From the NCBI GenBank assembly GCA_964539025.1, contig CAZIFA010000002.1, positions 124,001-188,000 on the forward strand: a DNA stretch of 64,000 nucleotides, in the 5' to 3' direction. The stretch comes from Micavibrio_A sp964539025 (GTDB lineage Bacteria > Pseudomonadota > Alphaproteobacteria > Micavibrionales > Micavibrionaceae). Positions 41,118 to 49,216 of the stretch are shown here, one piece after another. A program made the translations under genes and the position numbers. The notes below the pieces were generated by a model, which saw only the letters and a program-made list of their open reading frames with translations, searched no databases and had not been told where the DNA came from. Every line of letters begins with the position of its first letter. Positions within the stretch are counted from its first letter, which is position 1.

Positions 41118-41720
41118 TTACTGCTTCGCGCCGGGCGGACGCCATCCGGCCAGCCACGCTTCGCGCGTCACGATATACGGCTCTTGCCCATTGGCGCGGT
41201 AGAACGAATCCACCGCGAACAGCCTGCCGGTCTTAACCTCACGGATCACGGCCGTGTTGTGCGGCCAGCGGCCATCGATGATATAGCCGCGATGCGTGGG
41301 TTCCGTAATCTCATAAAATTTCAACAGCTTCGCATGCTGCAGCATGGATATGTACTGGGTCGTATTCACCGTCTCATCGATGCAATCGAGCTGGTGATCG
41401 CTTTCCTTGATGCCGACCGCCTCGCCATGGTCTTCGGACGTGCCGGTTTTTGCGCCCGCCACCCGTTCCATTTCGGCGATCGCGTGTCCGATTTTGCTGC
41501 GCTCAGCCTCGGGCGTTTTGGCCGGGGTTTTAAAGGGTGCAGCAATCCTGCCCCATTCGGCCCTGGTGAAACCCGTCTGGGTTTTGTGGGTGCAGCTATA
41601 GCCATGGCACTGGGAAAAACTTTCGGGCGATACCGCATGGTCGTTATATTTTTTGGGGTCTATGCCCGTCGCGCATCCGGCGATAAGCAAACTTAAGGCA
41701 ATAACAAATAATTTTTTCAT
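41118..41720 (-). CDS. Lipoprotein with possible Cys-His-Asp site
   Basis: A 200-residue protein with lipobox LIAGC (Cys16). The C-terminal half has LDCIDETVNTTQYI, later WPHNTAVI and AVDSFYRANG, a spacing of Cys, His and Asp that could form a transglutaminase/papain-like triad; this is an inference. Similar lipoproteins are scattered in Alphaproteobacteria without a known role. Three further Cys lie in the N-terminal part (QCHGYSCTHK). Confidence 0.68.
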   Translation of the reverse strand: MKKLFVIALSLLIAGCATGIDPKKYNDHAVSPESFSQCHGYSCTHKTQTGFTRAEWGRIAAPFKTPAKTPEAERSKIGHAIAEMERVAGAKTGTSEDHGEAVGIKESDHQLDCIDETVNTTQYISMLQHAKLLKFYEITEPTHRGYIIDGRWPHNTAVIREVKTGRLFAVDSFYRANGQEPYIVTREAWLAGWRPPGAKQ

Positions 41721-41734
41721 ATTTTCTTTTCCGC

Positions 41735-41923
41735 GTCATTCCGGCGATAGCCGGAACCTATAGAATATATGTTTAGCTTTTTTTCACCACAAAGACACCA
41801 AGGACACGAAGTTACACAAAGGTTTTTTATAAATATCTTTGTGCTTCTTTGTGATCTTAGTGCCTTTGTGGTGAAAAAGATTTAGATCAACATCCCGCGG
41901 GTCCCGGCTTTCGCCGGGATGAC
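41735..41923. repeat. GTCATT/GGATGAC repeat, copy 4, split by another element
   Basis: The left end GTCATTCCGGCGATAGCCGG (41735-41754) and right end CCCGGCTTTCGCCGGGATGAC are the two halves of one GTCATCC-type repeat. They are separated by the complete CACAAAG-type element at 41780-41878. The right end stops 21 bases before the cmk start codon. Confidence 0.75.
41780..41878. repeat. CACGAAG-type palindromic element, copy 3 (nested)
   Basis: Perfect 15-base arms TTTTTCACCACAAAG and CTTTGTGGTGAAAAA enclose CACAAAG/CTTTGTG and ACACGAAG units. It sits inside the GTCATT-type repeat, which indicates it inserted later. Confidence 0.85.
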
Positions 41924-41944
41924 GAATGCGGTATGGTGCCGTCC

Positions 41945-42601
41945 ATGACGCACAAAATCATCGCCATCGACGGACCGGCGGCCAGCGGCAAAGGCACCCT
42001 TGCAAGGGCGCTCGCACTTAAATTGAACTATGCCTACCTGGACACGGGCGCACTGTATCGCGCTGTGGCTTTGCGCGTGCTCGATTCCGGCGGCAACCCG
42101 GAAATAGAGAGTGATGCGATTGCTGTAGCAAAATCGCTATCCAAAGACCTCAAACCTTCCGATCTGCAAAACCCCGCGCTTCGCAATGACATTATCGGCC
42201 AAGGCGCTTCGGTTGTCGCGAAATTCCCCGGCGTGCGCGATGCCTTGTTCGATTTTCAAAGAAATTTTGCTGCGCATCCCAAAACCGATGCTCCAGTGGA
42301 TGGCGTTATCCTTGATGGCCGCGATATCGGCACCGTGATATGCCCCGATGCGGATGTGAAATTGTTCGTGACCGCCAGCGTGGAAGAACGCGCGCGGCGC
42401 CGCCTTGCCGAGCTTACAGCCAAGAATATTCAAACCGATTTTGAATCCGTTCTGGCCGAGATGAAACAGCGGGACGCTAGGGATTCAGGCCGAGATTTCC
42501 GCCCCATGAAACCCGCCGATGATGCGCATATTCTTGATACCAGTACGATGAGCGCCGATGAGGCCCTGAAGCAAGCTCTGTCGATTATTGCAAAAAACTA
42601 A
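41945..42601 (+). CDS. cmk: Cytidylate kinase
   Basis: A 218-residue CMP/dCMP kinase. Walker A is IDGPAASGKGTLARAL; YLDTGALYRAVAL and DGRDIGTVICPDADVKLFVTAS are the substrate motifs. The start MTHKIIAIDGP at 41945 is the only one consistent with family alignments. No ribosome site is seen; the upstream sequence is the end of a palindromic repeat. CDPS cassette 2 begins 5 bp after the stop, on the other strand. Confidence 0.95.
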   Translation: MTHKIIAIDGPAASGKGTLARALALKLNYAYLDTGALYRAVALRVLDSGGNPEIESDAIAVAKSLSKDLKPSDLQNPALRNDIIGQGASVVAKFPGVRDALFDFQRNFAAHPKTDAPVDGVILDGRDIGTVICPDADVKLFVTASVEERARRRLAELTAKNIQTDFESVLAEMKQRDARDSGRDFRPMKPADDAHILDTSTMSADEALKQALSIIAKN

Positions 42602-42606
42602 ATTCC

Positions 42607-42843
42607 CTATTTTTTCATCGCCGCAGCGCGTTTGCTGCACATTTCCTCATTGAGCAAAGTCGTTTGCAGCGCCGTTTCCGTGTCCTGAAACGCCACGCTG
42701 TCCATCACCTGCCACATATGCAGATCGTACGGTTTTAAGTTTTTCACCTCCAGCATCAGCCAGATAAATTGCGACAAGCGCGGCTGATAAGATTCAATCG
42801 GGTGCTTCAAGGTGATCTTGGGGTATTTTCTCTTCGAAGCCAT
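42607..42843 (-). CDS. CDPS-cassette small protein A, copy 2 (78 aa)
   Basis: Homologue of the 16185 protein, sharing KITLKHPIESYQPRLSQF and HMWQVMDSVAFQDTETALQ. It is soluble and basic with no recognised family. Its ATG overlaps the stop of the 42843 gene by one base (TAATG). It ends 5 bp from the cmk stop, so the two genes converge with almost no space. Confidence 0.75.
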   Translation of the reverse strand: MASKRKYPKITLKHPIESYQPRLSQFIWLMLEVKNLKPYDLHMWQVMDSVAFQDTETALQTTLLNEEMCSKRAAAMKK

Positions 42844-43277
42844 TATACCCTCCCGCCTGCTATCTGCGTTTGATGGGAAACGGCCATATAAGCGGGCACG
42901 GCTGTAAACGCCGCCATGGCTTCGCGGTACATCGCGAAATAGCTCTTGTTGGCTTGGCGGTATAATTGAACGGCATCTTCACATTGACGCTGCAAGAAAG
43001 CCCCCTCCAGAACGATGAGGTTTTCCTGCGTCGTCTTTTTAAGCTGGCTCTTGCGCCATTGTTTGAGGCGCCAGACGGCCATCATGGCCTGCGCCCGGAA
43101 GCGCTCCTGCAGCTCGGACATAGCCTTGACGTCCATATAATCGGGGGTGCGGGCGACGTTTCCGGTCTTCCTGATACGGTCGATAATATCCTGTGCCACG
43201 GCAGGGCCATATTGCCTCTCCAGCTCGTCCTGGAGCTTGGAAATATCCAAATTCTCTTTGTTTTCAGTGGTGTACAT
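42843..43277 (-). CDS. CDPS-cassette small protein B, copy 2 (144 aa)
   Basis: The start MYTTENKENLD at 43277 is chosen because GAGGGT lies seven bases upstream; the ATG at 43292 would place the ribosome site inside the gene. The protein is helical and basic (VWRLKQWRKSQLKKTTQEN) with a longer N-terminus than its positional counterpart at 16414. Similarity to that protein is weak, so equivalence rests mainly on position. No known family. Confidence 0.68.
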   Translation of the reverse strand: MYTTENKENLDISKLQDELERQYGPAVAQDIIDRIRKTGNVARTPDYMDVKAMSELQERFRAQAMMAVWRLKQWRKSQLKKTTQENLIVLEGAFLQRQCEDAVQLYRQANKSYFAMYREAMAAFTAVPAYMAVSHQTQIAGGRV

Positions 43278-43321
43278 AGTCGTTACCCTCATATAAAGTT
43301 AAATTAATATATCTAGGATAG

Positions 43322-43365
43322 AATAAATATATGAAAAGTCTTAAGATTGAGTTAAAATATTTATT
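43322..43365. promoter_or_regulatory. AT-rich divergent promoter region with inverted repeat
   Basis: AATAAATAT (43322-43330) and ATATTTATT (43357-43365) form a perfect nine-base inverted repeat with a 26-base spacer. It lies in the 137-bp space between the minus-strand pair and the first XRE gene. It could be an operator of the cassette regulators; at this AT content chance occurrence is also possible. Confidence 0.35.
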
Positions 43366-43414
43366 GATTTAATTTTTTAGATAATTATTATACTAAAAAG
43401 AAAGAAGCACATCT

Positions 43415-44056
43415 ATGGGACTGCCAAAAGGAAATCAAATCGCCGCCGCCCGCGCCCTTCTGGGATGGGACCAGAGAGACGTGGCCGAACGCGTCGGCCT
43501 GACCATCGCCGCCATTTCCAAAATCGAGAAGGGCGAAAATAAGGGGAAAACATCCACGCTGGAAAAAATTCAATCCGCTTTCGAGCTTGGAGGCGTGGTT
43601 TTCACAAAAGACGGCGTGGAATTGAAAAATGACACCGTTACAATCATTGAAGGTGAAGGTTGGTATTTAAGATTGCTCGACGATGTCTATTACACCCTGA
43701 ACAAAGGTGGAGAGCTTTTGGTCGATATGGCCGATGATACCAAATCCCCGCCCCAAGTTATCGAAATGTATCGCCGTTTACGAGGAAGTGGTGTGTCAAT
43801 GAGACAGACCGTGGAAGAAGGCAATACGTATTTAATGGGTCCTGTCGGTGAATATCGCTGGATTCCTCACAATCGTTACAAAAATTGGGTAACACTTATT
43901 TACGGCAATAAAGTTGCCGTTTCCATCGATGGCGAAACCAAATGCCTTTTATTCAGAGATGGAGATTTGGCAAAAGCTGAAAAAAATAAATTTGATCTAA
44001 TTTGGGATTTGCTGCCCGAATTGACGATAGAAAGCGGGTCCAATGTCCGCTTCTGA
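43415..44056 (+). CDS. XRE-family regulator with C-terminal ADD-motif domain (cassette 2, first regulator)
   Basis: A 213-residue homologue of the 16763 protein. The helix-turn-helix is QIAAARALLGWDQRDVAERV followed by LTIAAISKIEKG. The C-terminal domain keeps MADDTKSPP, EYRWIP, LIYGNKVAV and F-LIW. GAAAG sites precede the ATG. The last 14 bases overlap the CDPS start. The AT-rich codon use from here to 45420 contrasts with cmk and rpsA on either side, a sign of horizontal acquisition. Confidence 0.86.
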   Translation: MGLPKGNQIAAARALLGWDQRDVAERVGLTIAAISKIEKGENKGKTSTLEKIQSAFELGGVVFTKDGVELKNDTVTIIEGEGWYLRLLDDVYYTLNKGGELLVDMADDTKSPPQVIEMYRRLRGSGVSMRQTVEEGNTYLMGPVGEYRWIPHNRYKNWVTLIYGNKVAVSIDGETKCLLFRDGDLAKAEKNKFDLIWDLLPELTIESGSNVRF

Positions 44057-44744
44057 AAAACAATACCCAGCGCAAACCGGCGCGTATAAGATCAAAATAA
44101 AGGCCAAAACACCCAACTTGGTCGATGATAATAACCTTCTGCGTCTAGAAATAAGCGTCGGTCAGCCATATCATGAGGGTGAAAAATTCCGTTGCACCAT
44201 AGATTGGGCAAAGCACAGATACAACAAAGTTGTTGTTCTTGTGAACGACAGTCTTCAACGATTTAACTATATGTTTGAAGAGGGTCTTTCTGAAAAAGAA
44301 GCCCACAGTAAAAGTTTGCATGAAGGGACACAATGGATAGCCAGAAACATGTCGGCTATCTCTTCTTTACCTAACTTTGAAATTTATCGCTGGGACGCGT
44401 GGAAGCGTTCGGAAAACTATTTTTCTGACTTGCACAAAGCAAGATTGTTATATCAACAGAATGCGGATTTCAGAGCCGCAATTGACCAATCCATTGAAGA
44501 TATATGGGCGAGAAAAAATTCAGACCTTCAACGCAAAACGGAGTTTTTTGAGTTATCGAAAAACTATCTTTTAGAAGAAACGGCAGCCTTTTCTATCATA
44601 TATAAAACTTTCAAAGGGGTTTCCGCATATCCTGGAAGTTTCCAAGAAATGTGGGAAATGTTTATCAATCAGGACATTCCAAGTGCTCCCGAAGGATTGA
44701 AATATGCTCATTGCTTAAGAATTGACTTCTTGAGACGTGCCTAA
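44043..44744 (+). CDS. tRNA-dependent cyclodipeptide synthase, XYP type (copy 2)
   Basis: A 233-residue CDPS. Ser38 is in LEISVGQPYHEGEKF, Gln41 stands at the AlbC Asn40 position, and VNDSLQRFN spans 67-75. Tyr175/Glu179 are in YLLEE, and Tyr196-Pro197 in AYPG marks the XYP subfamily. All catalytic positions are conserved with the 17412 enzyme, while the overall sequences differ strongly, so this is an old duplication or a second acquisition rather than a recent copy. The substrate pockets may differ, so the products may differ. Confidence 0.88.
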   Translation: MSASEKQYPAQTGAYKIKIKAKTPNLVDDNNLLRLEISVGQPYHEGEKFRCTIDWAKHRYNKVVVLVNDSLQRFNYMFEEGLSEKEAHSKSLHEGTQWIARNMSAISSLPNFEIYRWDAWKRSENYFSDLHKARLLYQQNADFRAAIDQSIEDIWARKNSDLQRKTEFFELSKNYLLEETAAFSIIYKTFKGVSAYPGSFQEMWEMFINQDIPSAPEGLKYAHCLRIDFLRRA

Positions 44745-44777
44745 GAAAAATAGATTTTCTTACATTTAGATAACCAA

Positions 44778-45422
44778 ATGAAACTTCTAACCCCCTCCCA
44801 ATCCCGTGCCGCAAGAGGCCTTCTTAACTGGACTCAGCCGGATCTAGCCGAACGTTGCGATATGCATGTTCAGACAATCAGTAATTTTGAGCAGGATATT
44901 GGTTCACCGACAAAGAAAACCCTACAAAAAATCACTCAGACATTTGAAAATTACGGTGTTGATATAATGGAGAACGGAGGGGTTAAGCCTAATACTGATA
45001 AAATTATTATCTTGAGTGGTGCAGATGGTTTCGCGGCATTCTTTGAAAATGTCTATGACACGGCAAAGGGCAGAGAAGAACCGAACATTTGTGTTGTTAA
45101 CGCGGATGATAAATTATTTTTGCAATGGCATAGCAAGCACGCACCAGAATATATCCAGAAGATGGGCGAATTAAAAATCAAGCCGGCCCGTAGCCTGTTA
45201 AGTAAAAAGGACTGTTTTAGGGCGGCGGATAAATACAGCCACTATAGATGGATAGACCAAGCTATACCGTCCACATCGTCTTTGTATCTATACGGACGGA
45301 AGGCTGCAATTATCGATTTTAAGGAAAACGATGTTGAGATTGCCGTGGTTAACAATCTCTCTACTACTCAGATGCTTCGCTCTATGTTTGAGGTTTTATG
45401 GGAGAGGGCGTCTGAAATCTAA
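44778..45422 (+). CDS. XRE-family regulator with divergent ADD-motif domain (cassette 2, second regulator)
   Basis: A 214-residue protein. Its N-terminus (LTPSQSRAARGLLNWTQPDL, then HVQTISNFE and GSPTKKTLQ) is very close to the 18137 regulator. The C-terminal domain is more diverged but keeps NADDKLF, HYRWID, YLYGRKAA and F-VLW. The conservation of DNA-binding parts between loci suggests that the second regulators recognise related operators while their sensor domains have drifted. It ends 173 bp before rpsA. Confidence 0.83.
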   Translation: MKLLTPSQSRAARGLLNWTQPDLAERCDMHVQTISNFEQDIGSPTKKTLQKITQTFENYGVDIMENGGVKPNTDKIIILSGADGFAAFFENVYDTAKGREEPNICVVNADDKLFLQWHSKHAPEYIQKMGELKIKPARSLLSKKDCFRAADKYSHYRWIDQAIPSTSSLYLYGRKAAIIDFKENDVEIAVVNNLSTTQMLRSMFEVLWERASEI

Positions 45423-45595
45423 ATAGCACATAATCCCCTTGCAATCTGCCCCCAAATCCCCTAAAACCGGGCCGTTCGCCGTAAATCCAAAGGCCTTTGC
45501 GCCTCTACCGCGAACATGAGGATCCCTCCACCTGCCCCACGGGGAGAAAACAGGGCCGAGCCGATCTATCAAAAAATCTGAAAGGACTACCAACT

Positions 45596-47362
45596 ATGGC
45601 TAAAGCATCTATGAAAATCGCTGATAACAGCGATTCGATGGAATTCGCCGCTCTTTTGGGCGAATCCATGAACTCCAAATTCGAAGGCAATGTCGTTAAA
45701 GGCAAAATCATCGAAGTACAAGAAGACGCCGTCATCATCGACGTGGGTCTGAAATCCGAAGGCCGTGTCGCATTGCGCGAATTTACATTGCCCGGACAAG
45801 AAGCAGAAATCCGCGTGGGCGATATCGTCGAAGTATATGTCGACCGCATGGAAAACCGCGAAGGCGAAACCGTTCTTAGCCGTGAAAAAGCACGCCGCGA
45901 AGAAGTCTGGATCGACCTTGAAAAAGCATCCAACAAAGGCGAGCGCGTTACGGGCGTTATCTTTGGCCGCGTCAAAGGCGGCTTCACCGTTGACCTCGGC
46001 GGCGCTGTCGCGTTCTTGCCTGGCTCACAAGTCGATATCCGCCCCGTGCGCGATGTCGGTCCTCTGATGGGCACACCGCAACCGTTCCTGATCTTGAAAA
46101 TGGACCGCCAGCGCGGCAACATCGTTGTTTCGCGTCGTGCCGTTCTGGAAGAGAGCCGCGATGTCGCGCGCTCCGATCTTCTGGAGACGATCAAGGAAGG
46201 TTCCGTCGTACAAGGCCTCGTCAAGAACATCACCGATTACGGTGCGTTTATTGACCTCGGCGGCGTCGATGGTTTGCTGCACGTCACGGACATCTCCTGG
46301 AAACGCGTCAACCACCCATCGGAATCTTTGTCCGTTGGTCAAACGGTTGATGTTCAGGTCATTCGTTACAACGCCGAAAACGGCCGTATCTCTTTGGGCA
46401 TGAAACAGCTCGAAAACGATCCGTGGGAAGGCGTTATCTCCAAATATCCGGTTGGTGCGAAATTCAAAGGCCGCATCACGAACATCACAGATTACGGTGC
46501 GTTCGTTGAACTGGAGAATGGTATCGAAGGACTCGTTCACGTATCCGAAATGTCCTGGACCAAAAAGAACGTCCACCCCGGCAAAATCGTATCCACCAGC
46601 CAAGAGATCGAAGTTAAAGTTCTCGAAGTTGACATGGAAAAACGCCGTATATCGCTTGGCATCAAACAATGCCAGGAGAATCCGTGGGCGGGCTTTGCCG
46701 ACAAACACAAAGTCGGTCAGGAACTCGAAGGCGAAATCCGCAACATCACCGAATTCGGTCTGTTCGTGGGCATCGATTCCGACATCGACGGCATGGTCCA
46801 CCTTTCCGATATTTCGTGGGAAGACCAGAGCGAAGACGCTCTGAAAGCGTTTAAGAAAGGTGAAAAGGTCAAGGTCAAGATCCTCGACATCGATCCTGAA
46901 AAAGAACGCGTTGCCCTCGGCATGAAACAGCTGACGGCGGAACCGGAAGGTTCTTCCAAAGGCGGCGGATTGCCAAAAGGCGCGGTCGTTACCTGCACCG
47001 TCACGGAAGTGAAGGATTACGGTATCGAAGTCTCCCTCGCGGATGGCATGACCGGCACGATCAAGAAAGCCGATCTGTCCCGTGAAAGATCCGAACAACG
47101 CCCCGATCGTTTCGCCGTTGGCGAAAAAGTCGATGCGAAAGTTTTGACCGTCGACAAAAAGAAAAAGCACGTCACGTTGTCCATCAAGCAACGCGAACTG
47201 GATGAAGACAAGCAAGCCCTGGAACAATTCGGTTCGACCGAATCCGGCGCATCGCTTGGCGACATTCTGGGCGCGGCCCTTGGCAAGGCAGAGCCTAAAG
47301 CAGAAAAACCTGCGAAAAAGCCAGCCGCCAAGAAAGCCAAGAAAGACGATGCTGCTGAGTAA
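45596..47362 (+). CDS. rpsA: 30S ribosomal protein S1
   Basis: A 588-residue protein with six S1 RNA-binding repeats; typical units are NITDYGAFIDLGGVDGLLHV and NITDYGAFVELENGIEGLVH. It helps position mRNA on the 30S subunit. The ATG at 45596 has AAAGGA upstream. The C-terminal tail is Lys/Ala/Pro-rich. The 173-bp leader has no obvious gene; an autoregulatory structure would be expected for rpsA but is not identified. A strong terminator follows. Confidence 0.97.
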   Translation: MAKASMKIADNSDSMEFAALLGESMNSKFEGNVVKGKIIEVQEDAVIIDVGLKSEGRVALREFTLPGQEAEIRVGDIVEVYVDRMENREGETVLSREKARREEVWIDLEKASNKGERVTGVIFGRVKGGFTVDLGGAVAFLPGSQVDIRPVRDVGPLMGTPQPFLILKMDRQRGNIVVSRRAVLEESRDVARSDLLETIKEGSVVQGLVKNITDYGAFIDLGGVDGLLHVTDISWKRVNHPSESLSVGQTVDVQVIRYNAENGRISLGMKQLENDPWEGVISKYPVGAKFKGRITNITDYGAFVELENGIEGLVHVSEMSWTKKNVHPGKIVSTSQEIEVKVLEVDMEKRRISLGIKQCQENPWAGFADKHKVGQELEGEIRNITEFGLFVGIDSDIDGMVHLSDISWEDQSEDALKAFKKGEKVKVKILDIDPEKERVALGMKQLTAEPEGSSKGGGLPKGAVVTCTVTEVKDYGIEVSLADGMTGTIKKADLSRERSEQRPDRFAVGEKVDAKVLTVDKKKKHVTLSIKQRELDEDKQALEQFGSTESGASLGDILGAALGKAEPKAEKPAKKPAAKKAKKDDAAE

Positions 47363-47673
47363 GCAGCCTAAAGAATTACGTTTGGATTAGGTGATCTCCA
47401 TCTCCTTCGTTGGTTCAGACGTAGAACTTGCCGGGCCCCAAAAGGGCCCGGTTTTTTTATCTTTTTTTATGGGTTAAGCGCCCGAAACCTAGGATTTTCA
47501 CGCCTGAAGCCTTGAATTTCTGCCATTTCGATAGAATATCCTTATCTATCAATGTTTTGCTTGACCTTTTGGGTGATTTGGGGTCATTCTTAAAGAGTAT
47601 CCATGGAAAAGCGTACAGCCCGCCAAGGCTTTGAAACTAAAGCAAGTGGCGGATTATTGAGGAGATATTGGCC
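47363..47673. other. Intergenic region of 311 bp between rpsA and ihfB
   Basis: It holds the rpsA terminator and an AT-rich stretch with a poor TTGACC / TCATTC promoter-like pair. No gene or other structure is supported. Confidence 0.5.
47431..47458 (+). terminator. Intrinsic terminator of rpsA
   Basis: The stem CCGGGCCC/GGGCCCGG with loop CAAAA is followed by seven T residues, an archetypal strong terminator. Confidence 0.95.
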
Positions 47674-47976
47674 ATGACCAAATCCGAACTCATTCAGAAA
47701 CTGGCGGAACGCAACCCGCATTTGTTCCTGCGCGACGTTGAAAAGATCGTAGACACCGTCTTCGATGAAATCACGACGGCGCTGGCCCGCGGTGATAGGG
47801 TTGAACTTCGCGGCTTCGGGGCTTTCTCGGTTAAATCGCGCGAAGCGCGCACGGGCCGCAACCCCCGCACCGGCGAAACGGTGAAAGTGGACGCCAAGCG
47901 TCTGCCCTTCTTCAAAACCGGCAAAGGCCTTCGCGAACGCCTCAATGGCGGCACCGATCACGGCGAAGATGATTAG
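47674..47976 (+). CDS. ihfB: Integration host factor beta subunit
   Basis: A 100-residue DNA-bending protein acting with IHF-alpha. TKSELIQKLAERNPHLFLRD, GRNPRTGETV (with the intercalating Pro) and the C-terminal helix are normal. The ATG at 47674 has GAGGAG nine bases upstream. It is in its expected place downstream of rpsA and has its own terminator. Confidence 0.95.
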   Translation: MTKSELIQKLAERNPHLFLRDVEKIVDTVFDEITTALARGDRVELRGFGAFSVKSREARTGRNPRTGETVKVDAKRLPFFKTGKGLRERLNGGTDHGEDD

Positions 47977-47996
47977 GATCGTCCACCAGAAATTCA

Positions 47997-48023
47997 AAAG
48001 CGCCCCAGTCGGGCGCTTTTTTT
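47997..48023 (+). terminator. Intrinsic terminator of ihfB
   Basis: The stem AGCGCCC/GGGCGCT with loop CAGTC is followed by a T-run, 20 bp after the ihfB stop. Confidence 0.9.
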
Positions 48024-48035
48024 ACACCCCCTATT

Positions 48036-48120
48036 GTCATCCCGAGCGAAGTCGAGGGATCTTTGGCCTAACTGATCGACCAAAGATTCCTCCATTCCGC
48101 TTCGCTCCAGTCGGGATGAC
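48036..48120. repeat. GTCATCC-type palindromic repeat, copy 5
   Basis: The ends GTCATCCCGA and TCGGGATGAC are perfect inverted arms. Inner ATCTTTGG/CCAAAGAT pairing is present. It lies immediately after the ihfB terminator. Confidence 0.85.
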
Positions 48121-48163
48121 GGAGGTGGGTTTCAAGACTGTCCGTTTATGCTAAAAGGGAATC

Positions 48164-48511
48164 ATGAAAGATTTTCTCTTCACCCTTCTGGCTTGGCTTT
48201 TGACTCTGCCGTTTATCATCGCGGCGGTTGCATTCGCGATCTATAACCCCGATATTATACCTGTCACCCTAAATCCTTTTCAGAATCCACTTCCGATGCC
48301 TGTGTACGTTCCTGTACTCGGCGGCATCGCCTTCGGATTCATTTTCGGCTCTTTGATGACATGGGCGGGCATGGGACGTCTTCGCAAAGAACGACGTGAG
48401 CAACGCAAGCGCATTAAGACTCTGGAAAAGCAACTGGAAGTTGCCAATCCGAATCATATGGCCACACACAACTATTCGCAAACTCCGACCGCCCTTTTGG
48501 AAAAATTCTGA
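48164..48511 (+). CDS. LapA-domain inner-membrane protein
   Basis: A 115-residue protein with two membrane helices (about 5-28 and 50-72) and a basic coiled C-terminal segment (RKERREQRKRIKTLEKQLE), the LapA/YciS pattern. YciS works with LapB in LPS regulation in enterics; a similar role is possible here. It is placed between ihfB and pyrF as in many relatives. Confidence 0.85.
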   Translation: MKDFLFTLLAWLLTLPFIIAAVAFAIYNPDIIPVTLNPFQNPLPMPVYVPVLGGIAFGFIFGSLMTWAGMGRLRKERREQRKRIKTLEKQLEVANPNHMATHNYSQTPTALLEKF

Positions 48512-48512
48512 T

Positions 48513-49214
48513 ATGAACACGGATGCCGGACTACCGCTGATCTACTGCGCCCTCGATACGAAGGATTTGGGGCGTGCCATGGAGCTGACCGTTGCGTTAT
48601 CCGAAGTTGGATGCGGGATCAAACTGGGCCTCGAATTTTTTAACATGCACGGTCCACAAGGCGTCGCAACGATCCTCGAAAACAGGCTCAAACCATCCGT
48701 GTTTTTGGACTTAAAATATCATGATATTCCTAACACGGTTGCCGGCGCGGTCGAATCCGCCTCTTCTCTGGACGTATCGTATCTCAACATTCACGCGGCC
48801 GGTGGATCGGAGATGATGCGCGCGGCCAAAGGTGCGTGTGCCAGTAAAACCAAGCTTCTCGCCGTGACCGTCCTGACGAGCATGAATGAATCCAGTCTGT
48901 TAGAGACCGGCGTGAATGACGCTCCGGCGGATCAGGTCCTGCGTCTTGCGGCCCTCACCCATGCATCAGGCCTCGATGGCGTCGTTTGCTCGGCACATGA
49001 GATAAAAATATTACGAAACGCGCTTCCCAAAAACTTCGTTTTGATGGTGCCCGGCATACGTCCCGAAGGGTCAGACGCGGGCGACCAGAAGCGCATCATG
49101 ACACCAAAAGAAGCGGTGAGCGCCGGTGCAACCCATCTTGTCATCGGTCGTCCCATCACGCAGGCCAAAGACCCGCAAGCAGCGGCGCGTGATATCTACG
49201 CAAGTCTGGAGTAG
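48513..49214 (+). CDS. pyrF: Orotidine 5'-phosphate decarboxylase
   Basis: A 233-residue TIM-barrel enzyme for the last step of UMP synthesis. The catalytic Lys/Asp network is in FLDLKYHDIPNTV. Phosphate-gripping segments LMVPGIRPEG and THLVIGRPIT are present. The ATG at 48513 is one base after the LapA stop. It is co-directional with trpF and the SLOG gene. Confidence 0.96.
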   Translation: MNTDAGLPLIYCALDTKDLGRAMELTVALSEVGCGIKLGLEFFNMHGPQGVATILENRLKPSVFLDLKYHDIPNTVAGAVESASSLDVSYLNIHAAGGSEMMRAAKGACASKTKLLAVTVLTSMNESSLLETGVNDAPADQVLRLAALTHASGLDGVVCSAHEIKILRNALPKNFVLMVPGIRPEGSDAGDQKRIMTPKEAVSAGATHLVIGRPITQAKDPQAAARDIYASLE

Positions 49215-49216
49215 TC

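Noticed and set aside
45423..45595. Structured autoregulatory leader of rpsA
   Set aside because: Expected from other bacteria, but no convincing stem set could be traced by eye.
46025..47227. A 400-codon open frame antisense to rpsA
   Set aside because: It mirrors the repetitive S1 codons and is Phe/Asp-rich without any domain; rpsA is certain.
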